A DNA stretch of 64,000 nucleotides from Mycobacterium sp. (GTDB taxonomy: Bacteria > Actinomycetota > Actinomycetes > Mycobacteriales > Mycobacteriaceae), in assembly GCF_002863225.1 (NCBI RefSeq), contig NZ_PKEK01000071.1:1-64000 (forward strand), given 5' to 3'. Every line of letters starts with the position of its first letter. The stretch's first letter is position 1. The position numbers were made by a program, and so were the translations under genes. A model generated the notes under the pieces. That model did no database searches. It had not been told where the DNA came from and saw nothing but the letters and a program-made list of their open reading frames with translations. Shown one piece after another: positions 50,782 through 59,387 of the stretch.

Positions 50782-51372
50782 CTAGCGGACGTCTCTCGGC
50801 CGGAATTGGATACTGACCCGCGGCCCGGTGCTGGCCGACGTTTTCGGCACCGAGTGCTCCCAGGTGCGCTGGCAGGAGCCACCCATCACCAACAGGTCGC
50901 CGTGTGCCTGTGGCAGTCGCAGTGATGCACCGCCGCCCCGGGGCCGCAACGCGAGGGTGCGGGTGGCGCCGAGACTGACGATCGCCACCATGGTGTCCTG
51001 CGTGCTGCTGCGTCCGATGGTGTCGCCGTGCCACGCCACACTGTCGGATCCGTCGCGGTACCAGCACAGGCCGACGGTGGTGAACGGTTCACCGAGTTCG
51101 CCGGCGTAGATGTCGTTGAGCCGTCGACGGATTCGGGCCAGTAGCGGATGCGGCGCTTCGTCGACGGAGAGGTCGTGGAAGCTCACCAGGCGAGGCACAT
51201 CCAGCACCCGGTCGTACATTTGTCGGCGCTCGGCGCGCCAGGGGATGGTTTCCAGGAGCTCGCCCAACGTCTCGTCGGCCCCGGTCAACCACCCGGAGCG
51301 AACGTCGATCCAGGCACCGTGATCCAGCGACCGGCGTTCGTTGCACTCGAACAACGACTGCTGTACCTCCAT
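50782..51372 (-). CDS. alkB: AlkB-like Fe(II)/2-oxoglutarate dioxygenase
   Basis: 196 aa from ATG 51372 (GTG 51378 possible). Metal motif WHGDTIG (HxD), distal His in WEHSVP, and the 2-oxoglutarate Arg in GPRVSIQFRPR. It repairs alkylated DNA or RNA bases by oxidative demethylation. It matches the Rv1000c position in M. tuberculosis. Tail to tail with the lipoprotein pair, 3 bp apart. Confidence 0.88.
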   Translation of the reverse strand: MEVQQSLFECNERRSLDHGAWIDVRSGWLTGADETLGELLETIPWRAERRQMYDRVLDVPRLVSFHDLSVDEAPHPLLARIRRRLNDIYAGELGEPFTTVGLCWYRDGSDSVAWHGDTIGRSSTQDTMVAIVSLGATRTLALRPRGGGASLRLPQAHGDLLVMGGSCQRTWEHSVPKTSASTGPRVSIQFRPRDVR

Positions 51373-51543
51373 CGCCACGCGGGCGATTCTATCGCACGCT
51401 TGTTCGATTTTCACGTGTGGCGACGAAGGCCGAGGCGTCCGGAGAAGGTCACCGACACGCCCCGGGCCGGACACCGAACGATCACGATCCGGTCGCCGAC
51501 CTGCCGCTGCCGGACCCGACCTGTCACTGTCGTAGGCGTGACT

Positions 51544-51744
51544 ATGGATGTGGACGACGAGTTGGCTCTGTACACGGACAAGAGGCCCTACCGCTGCGCG
51601 AACGGACACTGGCTGCTGCCCGGGCACATGATCGTCGCCACCAGGGGGTGCACCTGCAGTCGAGGTCGGCACACGACCTGGGAATGCGAGTGCGGCGATG
51701 TCACCTACTCGCCGAAGCTGCGCGAAGCCTGCGCACTGGGTTGA
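51544..51744 (+). CDS. Small cysteine-rich (zinc-ribbon-like) protein
   Basis: 66 aa from ATG 51544 (GTG 51538 possible). Cys/His pattern: YRCANGHW, HMIVATRGCTCSRGRHTTW, ECECGDV. Five cysteines and three histidines within about 40 residues suggest one or two structural zinc sites. Unknown family and role. It stands alone between alkB and the AbiEi-like gene. Confidence 0.6.
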   Translation: MDVDDELALYTDKRPYRCANGHWLLPGHMIVATRGCTCSRGRHTTWECECGDVTYSPKLREACALG

Positions 51745-51778
51745 CCCGGAAGCACGAAACAGCAGTCAGGGCAGGTGA

Positions 51779-52663
51779 TCAGGCGGCTCCGCGACCGAGG
51801 ATTCTGTTTCGCGTTACAGGTGAGGGTGCATAGCCTCGTTGGGCAAGGGCGCGGACGGTGCGCGCGAGGACGTCGCGGGGACGGTCCTCGTTGACCACTT
51901 TGTTTACGTGCCAACCGAGATCGTCGAGCAGTTCCGCTCGCCGGATGTCTTTCACGTATTGGCGTCGATCGAGGCGATGGTGTTCGCCGTCGTACTCGAG
52001 GCCGACCATCGGAGCCTCCCAACCCATATCCAGGTAGGCGACGAATTCGCCGTCGCTGACCCGGATCTGTGTACTCGGCCGCGGAAGGCCGGCCTTGATC
52101 AGGACGAGTCGCAACCAGGTTTCCTTTGGTGACTCCGCTCCGGCATCCATCAGGTCGATCGCCGAACGCGCGAGGTTGTTTCCTCGAGCTCCCGGGTAGC
52201 GGTCGACGAGATAAGTCAAGTCGTGCTTCGTTATTCGTGTTGCGCGAGCGAGATCGCCGAGGTGTGCCACGGCCGTCGTAGTCGGTAGGTGTCGCGCGAG
52301 ATCGAAACCGGTGCGCGCCGCCGTCGCCACCCTCACACCGCGAATGACGGTCACTTCGTCGGGTGCGATCCGCTCGTTACGCGCAATGATGCCCGGCGGG
52401 TAGTGGTTGTTCCGCCAGAGCATCTCGATCGGTGAGGTCTCGCGAACCCACGTCGCGCCGTGCAGTGCTGCGGCGGCTCGGCCGGTGATGGTTGCCCGAC
52501 GCTGGGACCACAGGAATGCCCCGACGGTCATCGCCGCCAATGTCTGTTCGCCGCCTTTGGCAATGTAGACATCCGGAAATATCGGCCGGTAGTTCCAGCG
52601 CAGTTGTCCGCGGGTGAGCGCGCCGCGGGCGATCGCTTCGCTGCCGACAGTCGGAGCTTCCAT
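51779..52663 (-). CDS. AbiEi-type N-domain plus DUF559/Vsr-like endonuclease fold protein
   Basis: 294 aa. The N-terminal part (1-90) resembles AbiEi-type antitoxin/regulator wings (SEAIARGALTRGQLRWNYRP, ITGRAAAALHGATW). The C-terminal part has a PD-(D/E)xK-like core: ESPKETWLRLVLIKAGL, YLDMGWEAPMVGLEYDGEHH, VKDIRRAELLDDLGWHVNKV. Mycobacteria carry many such stand-alone proteins of unknown role. No cognate AbiEii toxin is adjacent. Confidence 0.7.
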   Translation of the reverse strand: MEAPTVGSEAIARGALTRGQLRWNYRPIFPDVYIAKGGEQTLAAMTVGAFLWSQRRATITGRAAAALHGATWVRETSPIEMLWRNNHYPPGIIARNERIAPDEVTVIRGVRVATAARTGFDLARHLPTTTAVAHLGDLARATRITKHDLTYLVDRYPGARGNNLARSAIDLMDAGAESPKETWLRLVLIKAGLPRPSTQIRVSDGEFVAYLDMGWEAPMVGLEYDGEHHRLDRRQYVKDIRRAELLDDLGWHVNKVVNEDRPRDVLARTVRALAQRGYAPSPVTRNRILGRGAA

Positions 52664-52766
52664 GGGCGCGATGATGCTGGTTGGTGATCAGCTGCGGCTC
52701 CAGGCAGAAGCCAGGGCTGTGGATAAGCGGCATCGACAGCCCTGGATTCTGTTTCGCGGGAGGGCG

Positions 52767-54314
52767 CTAGCGCCAGCTGGGTAGCCAGATCTCCATGTTC
52801 CAGGTGTTCTGCGAAATCGGCTGACCGGTCAGAATGGGGAACAGCCAGGCGAAGTTCGTCAAAACCATTGCGACGTAACAGGACACCGCGATCAGCCCGA
52901 GGCTGCGCCGCTCCGGTCCCTGATTGGGTTTGTAGAGGATGTCGCCGAGGATGAGGGCGATCGCCATCGCCAGAAACGGCGCCATGGTCGCCGCGTAGAA
53001 GAAGTACATCTGCCGATCGATGTCACCGAACCACGGCAGCCAACCCGCGCAGTACCCGACGAGCACCGCGGCGTAGCGCCAGTCGCGGCGCACCAGCATC
53101 CGCCAGCAGGCGTACAACAGCACGGGCACCGAAATCCACCACAGCGCCGGTGTGCCCACCAGCATCACCGCTTTGACGCACGACTGCGCACCGCAACCCG
53201 GCACGTTCTGCTGATCGATCGCATAGAGCACGGGCCGTAACGACATCGGCCAGGCCCACGGCTTGGATTCCCACGGGTGGTAGTTACCTGCGGAATTCGT
53301 CAACCCGGCGTGGAAGTGATACGCGTTCGCGGTGTAATGCCACAGCGAGCGGATGGCATCGGGCAGTGGGACATTCGAGTGTCTACCGATCGACTGACCT
53401 ACCTCGTGGCGGTCGATCGCCGTCTCGGACGCGAACCACGGCGCATAGCTGGCCAGGTAGACCCCGAACGGAATCAGCAACAGCGCGTACGCCGTTGGGA
53501 ACAGGTCGCGCCGTACCGTGCCCAGCCACGGCCGCAGCACCCGGTACTGCCTGCGGGCCGCCACGTCGAACGCCAACGACATCAACCCGAAGAACACGAC
53601 GAAGTACAGCCCGGACCACTTTGTCCCGCAAGCCAATCCGAGAAGCACGCCCGCGCCGAACCGCCACCACCGCACGCCCAGCCGCGGTCCCCAGACCGTC
53701 TCGGCGATGCGATCCTCGGTGAAGGCCACATACATACGTTCGCGGACCTGGTCGCGGTCGACGATCAGGGCGCCGAACGCGGCAAGCACCAGGAACGCCA
53801 GGAAACCGTCGAGCAACGCGGTGCGGGCCACCACGAAGCTGACCCCGTCGGCGATCACCAGCAGTCCCGCGATCGCCCCGACAAGCGTCGAACGGCTGAT
53901 CCGCCGCACGATCCGGACGACCAGCGCCACCATGATCGTGCCGAGGATCGCGCCGGTGAAGCGCCAACCCAGTCCGGTGTAGCCGAACAACGCCTCGCCG
54001 GTCGCGATCAACTGCTTGCCCACCGGCGGGTGCACGACCAGGCCGTAGCCGGGGTTGTCCTCCACTCCGTGGTTGTGCAGCATCTGCCAGGCCTGCGGCG
54101 CGTAGTGCTTCTCGTCGAAGATCGGTGTTCCGGCATCGGTGGGCGAACCCAGGTTCACCGTTCTGGTCAGCGCCGCCAGCGCCGTGATGACGCCGGTGAC
54201 CACCCATCCTTCGAGCCGGTCCACCGGACCGAAATCGGGTGCGGGCACCAGGGGTCCGGGGCTGATCACCGGTGCTTCGTCATCGGCGACGACGTCGTCG
54301 GTCAAGGCGGTCAT
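52767..54314 (-). CDS. pmt: Protein O-mannosyltransferase
   Basis: 515 aa from ATG 54314 (ATG 54341 possible). GT39 enzyme with about eleven membrane segments. The first extracytoplasmic loop has the catalytic DEKHYAPQAW (Asp-Glu), then GLVVHPPVGKQLIATGEALF. It moves mannose from polyprenyl-phosphate mannose to Ser/Thr of Sec-exported proteins, including lipoproteins. Matches Rv1002c. Divergent from rsmI; the gap holds the 57-bp tandem repeats. Confidence 0.93.
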   Translation of the reverse strand: MTALTDDVVADDEAPVISPGPLVPAPDFGPVDRLEGWVVTGVITALAALTRTVNLGSPTDAGTPIFDEKHYAPQAWQMLHNHGVEDNPGYGLVVHPPVGKQLIATGEALFGYTGLGWRFTGAILGTIMVALVVRIVRRISRSTLVGAIAGLLVIADGVSFVVARTALLDGFLAFLVLAAFGALIVDRDQVRERMYVAFTEDRIAETVWGPRLGVRWWRFGAGVLLGLACGTKWSGLYFVVFFGLMSLAFDVAARRQYRVLRPWLGTVRRDLFPTAYALLLIPFGVYLASYAPWFASETAIDRHEVGQSIGRHSNVPLPDAIRSLWHYTANAYHFHAGLTNSAGNYHPWESKPWAWPMSLRPVLYAIDQQNVPGCGAQSCVKAVMLVGTPALWWISVPVLLYACWRMLVRRDWRYAAVLVGYCAGWLPWFGDIDRQMYFFYAATMAPFLAMAIALILGDILYKPNQGPERRSLGLIAVSCYVAMVLTNFAWLFPILTGQPISQNTWNMEIWLPSWR

Positions 54315-54347
54315 CAGAACTGATCGTAGGCTGTCGCCCATGACGAC

Positions 54348-54518
54348 GTGCCGTCGACGATGCAGAGCGAAGCGATGAGGAGGAGCGGCACGTGAGCTCG
54401 GACCGTGCCGTCGACGATGCAGAGCGAAGCGATGAGGAGGAGCGGCACGTGAGCTCGGGCCGTGCCGTCGACGATGCAGAGCGAAGCGATGAGGAGGAGC
54501 GGCACGTGAGCTCGGGCC
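54348..54518 (+). repeat. Three tandem 57-bp MIRU-like repeats, each with ribosome site and start codon
   Basis: Units 54348-54404, 54405-54461 and 54462-54518 are identical except one base near the end of unit 1 (GGACC versus GGGCC). Each contains GATGAGGAGGAGCGGCAC followed by GTGAGCTCG, a strong ribosome site and GTG start, at 54392, 54449 and 54506. The GCAGAGCGAAGCGATGAGG core resembles mycobacterial interspersed repetitive units (MIRU). 57 is a multiple of 3, so all three starts share one frame with rsmI. The copy number could vary between strains. Confidence 0.92.
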
Positions 54519-55339
54519 GACTGCTGCTGGGCGCCACCCCGCTGGGCCAGCCGTCCGATGCGTCGCCACGGCTGGTCGCGGCACTGGCCACCGCCGACAT
54601 CGTTGCCGCCGAGGACACCCGCAGGTTGCGGATGCTGGCCAAGGCCCTCGACGTCGTGGTTGCCGGGAAGGTGGTCAGCCTCTTCGACCACAACGAGGCG
54701 GCCCGGGTGCCCGCTCTGATCGAGCAGCTCACCGCCGGGGCCACCGCTCTGGTGGTCAGCGATGCCGGAATGCCGTTGATCAGCGACCCGGGCCACCGGC
54801 TGGTGGCGGCGTGCGTGGAAGCCGGCATTCCGGTGCAGTGTCTGCCCGGACCGTCTGCGGTGACGACCGCGCTGGCCGTCTCGGGCCTGCCTTCGGAGCG
54901 GTTCTGTTTCGAGGGATTCGCGCCGCGCAAACAGGGCGCGCGCCGCAACTGGCTGTCGTCACTGGCAGCCGAGTCGCGCACGACGGTGTTCTTCGAATCG
55001 CCGCGCCGCCTGCACGCCTGCCTGCTCGACGCGGTCCAGCAGCTGGGCGGAGACCGGCGGGCCGCGGTCTGCCGCGAGCTGACCAAGGTGCACGAGGAAG
55101 TGCTGCGCGGGTCGCTGGACGAGCTGGCCACCTGGGCCGCCGACGGCGTGCTCGGCGAGATCACCGTGGTACTGGCCGGCGCGGTGTTGCAGGCTGACCT
55201 GCCCACGCTGGTGACCCAGGTGATCGCGCTGGCCGACGGCGGCATGGGCGTCAAAGACGCGTGCGCGCAGGTGATCTCGGCTACACCAGGTGCGACGTCA
55301 CGGCGTGAGCTCTACGACGCGGTGTTGCGCGCCCGATGA
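54506..55339 (+). CDS. rsmI: 16S rRNA 2'-O-ribose methyltransferase RsmI
   Basis: 277 aa from GTG 54506, where homology begins (MSSGRLLLGATPLGQPSDAS). SAM-binding tetrapyrrole-methylase fold: AAEDTRRLRML, VVSDAGMPLISDPGHRLV, LPGPSAVTTAL, FFESPRRLHAC, CRELTKVHEEV. It methylates C1402 of 16S rRNA. Starts at 54449 or 54392 would add 19 or 38 residues of the acidic repeat RAVDDAERSDEEERH. The 3' end overlaps pabB by 59 bp. Confidence 0.93.
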   Translation: MSSGRLLLGATPLGQPSDASPRLVAALATADIVAAEDTRRLRMLAKALDVVVAGKVVSLFDHNEAARVPALIEQLTAGATALVVSDAGMPLISDPGHRLVAACVEAGIPVQCLPGPSAVTTALAVSGLPSERFCFEGFAPRKQGARRNWLSSLAAESRTTVFFESPRRLHACLLDAVQQLGGDRRAAVCRELTKVHEEVLRGSLDELATWAADGVLGEITVVLAGAVLQADLPTLVTQVIALADGGMGVKDACAQVISATPGATSRRELYDAVLRAR

Positions 55340-56537
55340 TCGGGGCGGCCTTGTGCAGGCACTCCTCCCATTCGGCATCGGGGTCGGAATCGGCGGTGAT
55401 TCCGCCGCCGGAGCCCAGCACCGCGTTGCCGACCGCGTCGAACTCCACCGTGCGGATCGCGACGTTCAGTTCGCAGCCGGCTACCGGTGACGCCAATCCA
55501 ACTGTGCCGCAGTATATTCCACGGCTGTTGTGCTCCCACTGCGAAATCAGCTCTCGGGCACGCAGTTTGGGTGTTCCGGTGATGGACGCCGGTGGAAAGG
55601 TCGCATCGAGCAGGGTCGCGGTGGGCAGCTGCACGGGAATCTGCGCCGACACCGTCGACACCAGATGCCACACGCCCGGCGCGGGCCTGACGACCAGCAG
55701 CTCGGGCACCGTGACCGAACCGGTGACCGCAACCCGCCCCAGGTCGTTGCGGACCAGGTCGACGATCATCACGTTCTCGGCGACGTCCTTGCTCGACGCC
55801 CGCAATGCCGACGGGGGAGCGTACAGCGGCAGCGTGCCCTTGATCGGGCTCGACGTCACCAGATCACCTCGGCGGCAGAGGAACAACTCCGGTGACAGCG
55901 ACGCGACCGCGCCCCAGGGGCCGGCGACGTAGGCCGCCCGGGCCGGATCCGTGCGCGCGACGCCGTCGAGGAAGAAGTCCAGCGGGTCGCCGGCGATCGT
56001 GCCGGTGAACTGGGTGCACACGCAGGCCTGGTAGACCTCGCCGGCCCGGATGGCCTCCAGGCAGGCCAGCACTCCGGTGCGATGCGCCTGCTGGTCGGCG
56101 GCGTTCCAGTCGATCCGGTAGGCGCGCGCGGCGGTGAGGGAGGTCAGCGCCTCGGCCAGCCAGCCGGGCATCGGGGCGCCGGACAGGCTCTCGTACCACC
56201 ACTGTCGGTCGCGGTCGCAGCGCAGCACGCAGTCCGTCCAACCGCCGGCGGCCTCGGGAACCCGGCCGGGCTGGCCCGCTGCACCCGGATCCGGGTAGGA
56301 CAGGTAGCCGATCCAGCCCCCGCCGACCGTGGTGCTGTGCGAGCCGGGCCGGACGTCGAAGGCATCGGCCGGGTCGACGGGAAGAACCGGCAGGCTGGGC
56401 GCGATGACTGCCAGCGCGCCGAACCACTGCCCGGTCAGCGCGGCGGGCGGCGGCAGGTCGAACCGGCGGGTGGCGTCGCCGACGGCGCGAAGCACCTCGT
56501 GGGCGCTGCCCAGATCGCCGAGCCGGTCGATTCGCAC
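55281..56537 (-). CDS. pabB: Aminodeoxychorismate synthase component I
   Basis: 418 aa. The chorismate-binding domain lies in the C-terminal two thirds: GEVYQACVCTQF, SLSPELFL, SSPIKGTLPL (PIKGT, the active-site Lys), ENVMIVDLVRNDLGRV, SITGTPKLRARELI and YCGTVGLASP. It makes aminodeoxychorismate for folate. The PIKGT motif is the PabB rather than TrpE/MenF signature. Convergent with rsmI, overlapping by 59 bp. Confidence 0.92.
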   Translation of the reverse strand: MRIDRLGDLGSAHEVLRAVGDATRRFDLPPPAALTGQWFGALAVIAPSLPVLPVDPADAFDVRPGSHSTTVGGGWIGYLSYPDPGAAGQPGRVPEAAGGWTDCVLRCDRDRQWWYESLSGAPMPGWLAEALTSLTAARAYRIDWNAADQQAHRTGVLACLEAIRAGEVYQACVCTQFTGTIAGDPLDFFLDGVARTDPARAAYVAGPWGAVASLSPELFLCRRGDLVTSSPIKGTLPLYAPPSALRASSKDVAENVMIVDLVRNDLGRVAVTGSVTVPELLVVRPAPGVWHLVSTVSAQIPVQLPTATLLDATFPPASITGTPKLRARELISQWEHNSRGIYCGTVGLASPVAGCELNVAIRTVEFDAVGNAVLGSGGGITADSDPDAEWEECLHKAAPIIGRATPRRRAHAVTSHLV

Positions 56538-56558
56538 GCCCCTAGCTTGGCAGAAATC

Positions 56559-57461
56559 TCAGCCGCGGCTGATTTTGCGTGCGGTCGTGACCGCGGCGAG
56601 CTTGTCCGGATTGCGCATGGCGTAGAAATTGCTGATCTTGCCGTCGACGATCTCGACGGTGAAGACGCCCTCCAACGTCTCGCCGTTGTAGAGCAGGACG
56701 GCGGGTGCGGAATTGCAGACCACCATCTCTGCGCGGACATCCGGCAGCTGCATGCCGCGGCTGATCAGCCCGACGATCGCCCGGGCCACCTTGTCGGCGC
56801 CGACCACCGGACGGCGGGCCGCGCTGGCCTTGCCGTTGCTGTCGGCGGTCCACACCACGTCGGGCGCCAGCATCGCCATCACCGCCTGCACGTCGCCGCC
56901 GGCCGCCGCCGCCATGAACTCCGCGGCGATCCGGGTGTTCTGCCCCGGGTCGGCCGGCGCGAAACGTTTGCGCCGCGCCTGCACATGTTCGCGGGCGCGG
57001 TGCGCGACCTGGCGTACCGCCGACTCCGATTTGCCGACCGCGGAAGCGATTTCGTCATAGTCGAAACCGAACGTCTCGCGCAGCACGAACACCGCCCGCT
57101 CGTCGGGACTCAAGGTCTCGAGGAGCACCAGCATAGCCATCGAAACCGATTCGGCCAGAACGACATCGGCCGAGGGATCCTGCTCGTCGAGCAGTAGTGG
57201 CTCGGGCAGCCAGGGGCCGACGTAGTCCTCCCGGCGCCGGGCACCCGCCCGCCGCGCATTGAGCGCCTGGCGAGTGACCAGCCGGGCCAGATAGGCCTTG
57301 GTGTCCTGCACACCGCTGAGGTCGACCTCGGCCCACCGCAGGTAGCTGTCCTGCAGCACGTCATCGGATTCGGTTGTCGAGCCCAGGATTTCGTAGGCGA
57401 TGGTGAACAGTAGCGGCCGCAGCAGCATGAACCGTTCGGCGTGACCGTCGGAGGCGGTCAC
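56559..57461 (-). CDS. ECF41-family sigma factor with SnoaL-like C-terminal domain (SigJ type)
   Basis: 300 aa from GTG 57461 (GTGA overlap with the oxidoreductase). Sigma-2 region: DDVLQDSYLRWAEVDLSG. The linker carries the ECF41 mark WLPEP at 84-88. Sigma-4: LSPDERAVFVLRETFGFDYD and GKSESAVRQVAHRAREHV. The SnoaL-like tail (about 185-300) has DSNGKASA where ECF41 members carry DGGGK/R, and ends RNPDKLA, the NPDKL motif. No anti-sigma gene is present; in ECF41 the tail does that job. It probably drives the oxidoreductase operon from the promoter at 58674-58700. Confidence 0.9.
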   Translation of the reverse strand: MTASDGHAERFMLLRPLLFTIAYEILGSTTESDDVLQDSYLRWAEVDLSGVQDTKAYLARLVTRQALNARRAGARRREDYVGPWLPEPLLLDEQDPSADVVLAESVSMAMLVLLETLSPDERAVFVLRETFGFDYDEIASAVGKSESAVRQVAHRAREHVQARRKRFAPADPGQNTRIAAEFMAAAAGGDVQAVMAMLAPDVVWTADSNGKASAARRPVVGADKVARAIVGLISRGMQLPDVRAEMVVCNSAPAVLLYNGETLEGVFTVEIVDGKISNFYAMRNPDKLAAVTTARKISRG

Positions 57462-58636
57462 GCTGCCGTGACCGCCTCGGCCGCCGGACGGTGTGCCCGC
57501 TTGCTTCCCTTGAGCCACCGATACCAGCCGGGCTTGGCGGCCTCTTTGCGGATGCCCCACACCGTGCCCTTGCAGACCAGTTCCTTGATGGACGCGGCGA
57601 TGCGGCCACCGATGAAGAGGTTGAGCGGTGTGTCGTCCAAGTGGGCGAGCTGGATCGTGGCGTGGCGGCGGCCGATGCTGATGCACTGACCCGTGAAGGC
57701 CTGGTCGACCGCGGCGGGCGGGGTGCCGGCGATGCGGCTGAGCACCGTGTTGGCGGCCTGCGCGCCCAGCGGGATCGCGGCCTGGCAGCTCATCCGCAAC
57801 GGCTGGCCGGCCGGCGCCGCTGCGTCACCTGCCGCCACGATGCGGGGATCATCCACGCTGGTCAGTGTCTCATCGGTGACCAGCCGGCCCAAGGTGTCGG
57901 TGTGCAGGCCGCTACGGGCGGCCAATTCCGGCACCCCGAAGCCCGCCGTCCACACCGTCAGCGCGCTCGGCAGCACCGAGCCGTCGGTGAGCACCACCGC
58001 GTCGGCGCGGACCTCGGCGACGGTCGCGGTCTCGCGCACGTCCACGCCGAACCGGCGCAACCACTTGGCCACCGAGCGCCGGCCCGGCCGGCTCAGTGAC
58101 GGGCCCAGCGTCCCGCCACAGACCAGGTGCACCCGACGGCCCTGCTCGGCCAGCTCGGATGCCGTTTCGATGCCGGTCAAACCGGCGCCGACGACGGTCA
58201 CCGGCGCGGCCGGATGCAGCTCGCCGAGCGCGCCGCGGAGTCGTTCGGCCTGCTCGAGTTCGGCTATCGGGTAGGCGAATTCAACGGCTCCGGGCACTGC
58301 GGCCGGCACGACGCCGGTGCTGCCGACCGCGTAGATCAGGTAGTCGTAGTTCAGCGTCGCGCCGGAGGACAGCTCGACGGTGCCCTCGGCGGTGTCGATC
58401 CGTTCGGCGTTGTCGATCACCAGTCGGACGCCCTCGCCGAGCATGGTTCCGTAATCCACGGCCGCGCCGCCGCTGCCGGCGGCCAACTCATGAAGCCGGA
58501 TCCGCTCGACGAACACCGGCCGCGGGTTCACCACGGTGATGGAATCGATGCCCGGATTGAGCCGCAGACGGTTGGCGGCCAACGTGCCGGCGTATCCGCC
58601 GCCGATCACGACGATGTGAGTGCTCTGGGCGGTCAT
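57458..58636 (-). CDS. FAD-dependent pyridine-nucleotide oxidoreductase (NDH-2-like)
   Basis: 392 aa. FAD loop VVIGGGYAGTLAANRL, NAD(P) loop VVGAGLTGIETASELAEQG, and the C-terminal FAD motif IVAAGDAAAPAG. A C-terminal region with FIGGRIAASIKELVCKG may touch the membrane. ECF41 sigma genes are often coupled to an oxidoreductase or carboxymuconolactone-decarboxylase gene; here coupling is a 4-bp overlap. An ECF41 promoter lies upstream and AGGAGA sits before the ATG. Confidence 0.9.
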   Translation of the reverse strand: MTAQSTHIVVIGGGYAGTLAANRLRLNPGIDSITVVNPRPVFVERIRLHELAAGSGGAAVDYGTMLGEGVRLVIDNAERIDTAEGTVELSSGATLNYDYLIYAVGSTGVVPAAVPGAVEFAYPIAELEQAERLRGALGELHPAAPVTVVGAGLTGIETASELAEQGRRVHLVCGGTLGPSLSRPGRRSVAKWLRRFGVDVRETATVAEVRADAVVLTDGSVLPSALTVWTAGFGVPELAARSGLHTDTLGRLVTDETLTSVDDPRIVAAGDAAAPAGQPLRMSCQAAIPLGAQAANTVLSRIAGTPPAAVDQAFTGQCISIGRRHATIQLAHLDDTPLNLFIGGRIAASIKELVCKGTVWGIRKEAAKPGWYRWLKGSKRAHRPAAEAVTAA

Positions 58637-58673
58637 GGTCTTCTCCTGTCTGAAGGGGATGTGCTGCCCTCAA

Positions 58674-58700
58674 GACACCGCCACCCCCACCGCTGTGACA
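58674..58700 (-). promoter_or_regulatory. ECF41-type promoter for the oxidoreductase-sigma operon
   Basis: On the minus strand TGTCACA (58700-58694), 16-bp spacer, TGTC (58677-58674). The reported ECF41 consensus is TGTCACA, 16 bp, CGTC; only one base differs. The ATG at 58636 leaves a leader of roughly 30 nt. This predicts autoregulation of the sigma gene. Confidence 0.8.
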
Positions 58701-58714
58701 GCGTGTGACCAGGC

Positions 58715-59293
58715 TCACTTCGTCGCGCAGACCTCCGCGACCAGGATGTCGAGGCGGGCGGCGTGGAACTCGGGGCGCAACCGGCCGCCGCGGTCGAGCG
58801 TGATGAGCCCGTGCAGCGCGGCCCACACCACCTCGGTCAGGGTGTCGCGGTCGCGGTCGCCGGCGACCGCTTCGACCGCGGCGCGCAGCTCCGCGAAGGC
58901 CGCGCTCAGTTCCTTCGGGGTGTCTTCGGCGGCGAACGCCAGCGTGCTGGCCCGGACGAACATGGCGTCGAACAGCGCCGGATTGTCGCGGGCAAACCCG
59001 GTGAATGCCTTGGCAACCCGGGCCAGCGCGGCGCGGCCGTCGGTGACGTGGGCGCGGGCGGCGGACAGCGCGTCGCGCAGCTCGCCGAAGCCCTCGACCG
59101 CGACCGCCGCCACGATGCCGTCCATACCGGCGAAATGCTTGTAGAGCACCGGCTGGCTGTATTCGATCTCGGCCGACAACCGGCGGGTGGTGACCGCATC
59201 CCAGCCCTCTGCCTCGGCCAGTCTGCGCGCCGTGGTGGTGATCAACTGCCGTCGCGCGGCACGTTCGCGCTCGCGGCGATCCTCGATGGCCAT
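58715..59293 (-). CDS. TetR-family regulator
   Basis: 192 aa. HTH: RRQLITTTARRLAEAEGWDA, TTRRLSAEIEYSQPVLYKHF. A C-terminal TetR_C33-like helical domain has the WAALHGLITLDRGGRL pattern. Divergent from a small membrane-protein gene with a dyad between. The most likely target is that pair plus the nitroreductase gene. Confidence 0.87.
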   Translation of the reverse strand: MAIEDRRERERAARRQLITTTARRLAEAEGWDAVTTRRLSAEIEYSQPVLYKHFAGMDGIVAAVAVEGFGELRDALSAARAHVTDGRAALARVAKAFTGFARDNPALFDAMFVRASTLAFAAEDTPKELSAAFAELRAAVEAVAGDRDRDTLTEVVWAALHGLITLDRGGRLRPEFHAARLDILVAEVCATK

Positions 59294-59353
59294 CGACTCA
59301 TGGTAGCTGCGCTATCAATTCTAGCGGTGCTATTGACGCAGTGAGTCGTGGAG

Positions 59354-59368
59354 GTTAGCGTTGCTAAC
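59354..59368. promoter_or_regulatory. Inverted repeat between TetR and membrane-protein genes (putative operator)
   Basis: GTTAGC-GTT-GCTAAC, perfect 6-3-6, 19 bp before the ATG at 59388 and in the 94-bp divergent gap. It fits a TetR dimer site and overlaps the expected promoter region. Confidence 0.6.
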
Positions 59369-59387
59369 ACCTAATCGAGGAGGACCC

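Noticed and set aside
51779..52663. A type IV toxin-antitoxin system (AbiE).
   Set aside because: The N-terminus is AbiEi-like but no AbiEii nucleotidyltransferase gene is adjacent, and the C-terminus is nuclease-like instead.
54319..54584. N-terminal extension of Pmt reading through the 57-bp repeats on the minus strand.
   Set aside because: It gives an Arg/Pro/His-rich repeat unlike any Pmt N-terminus, and normal Pmt sequence begins at the ATG at 54314.
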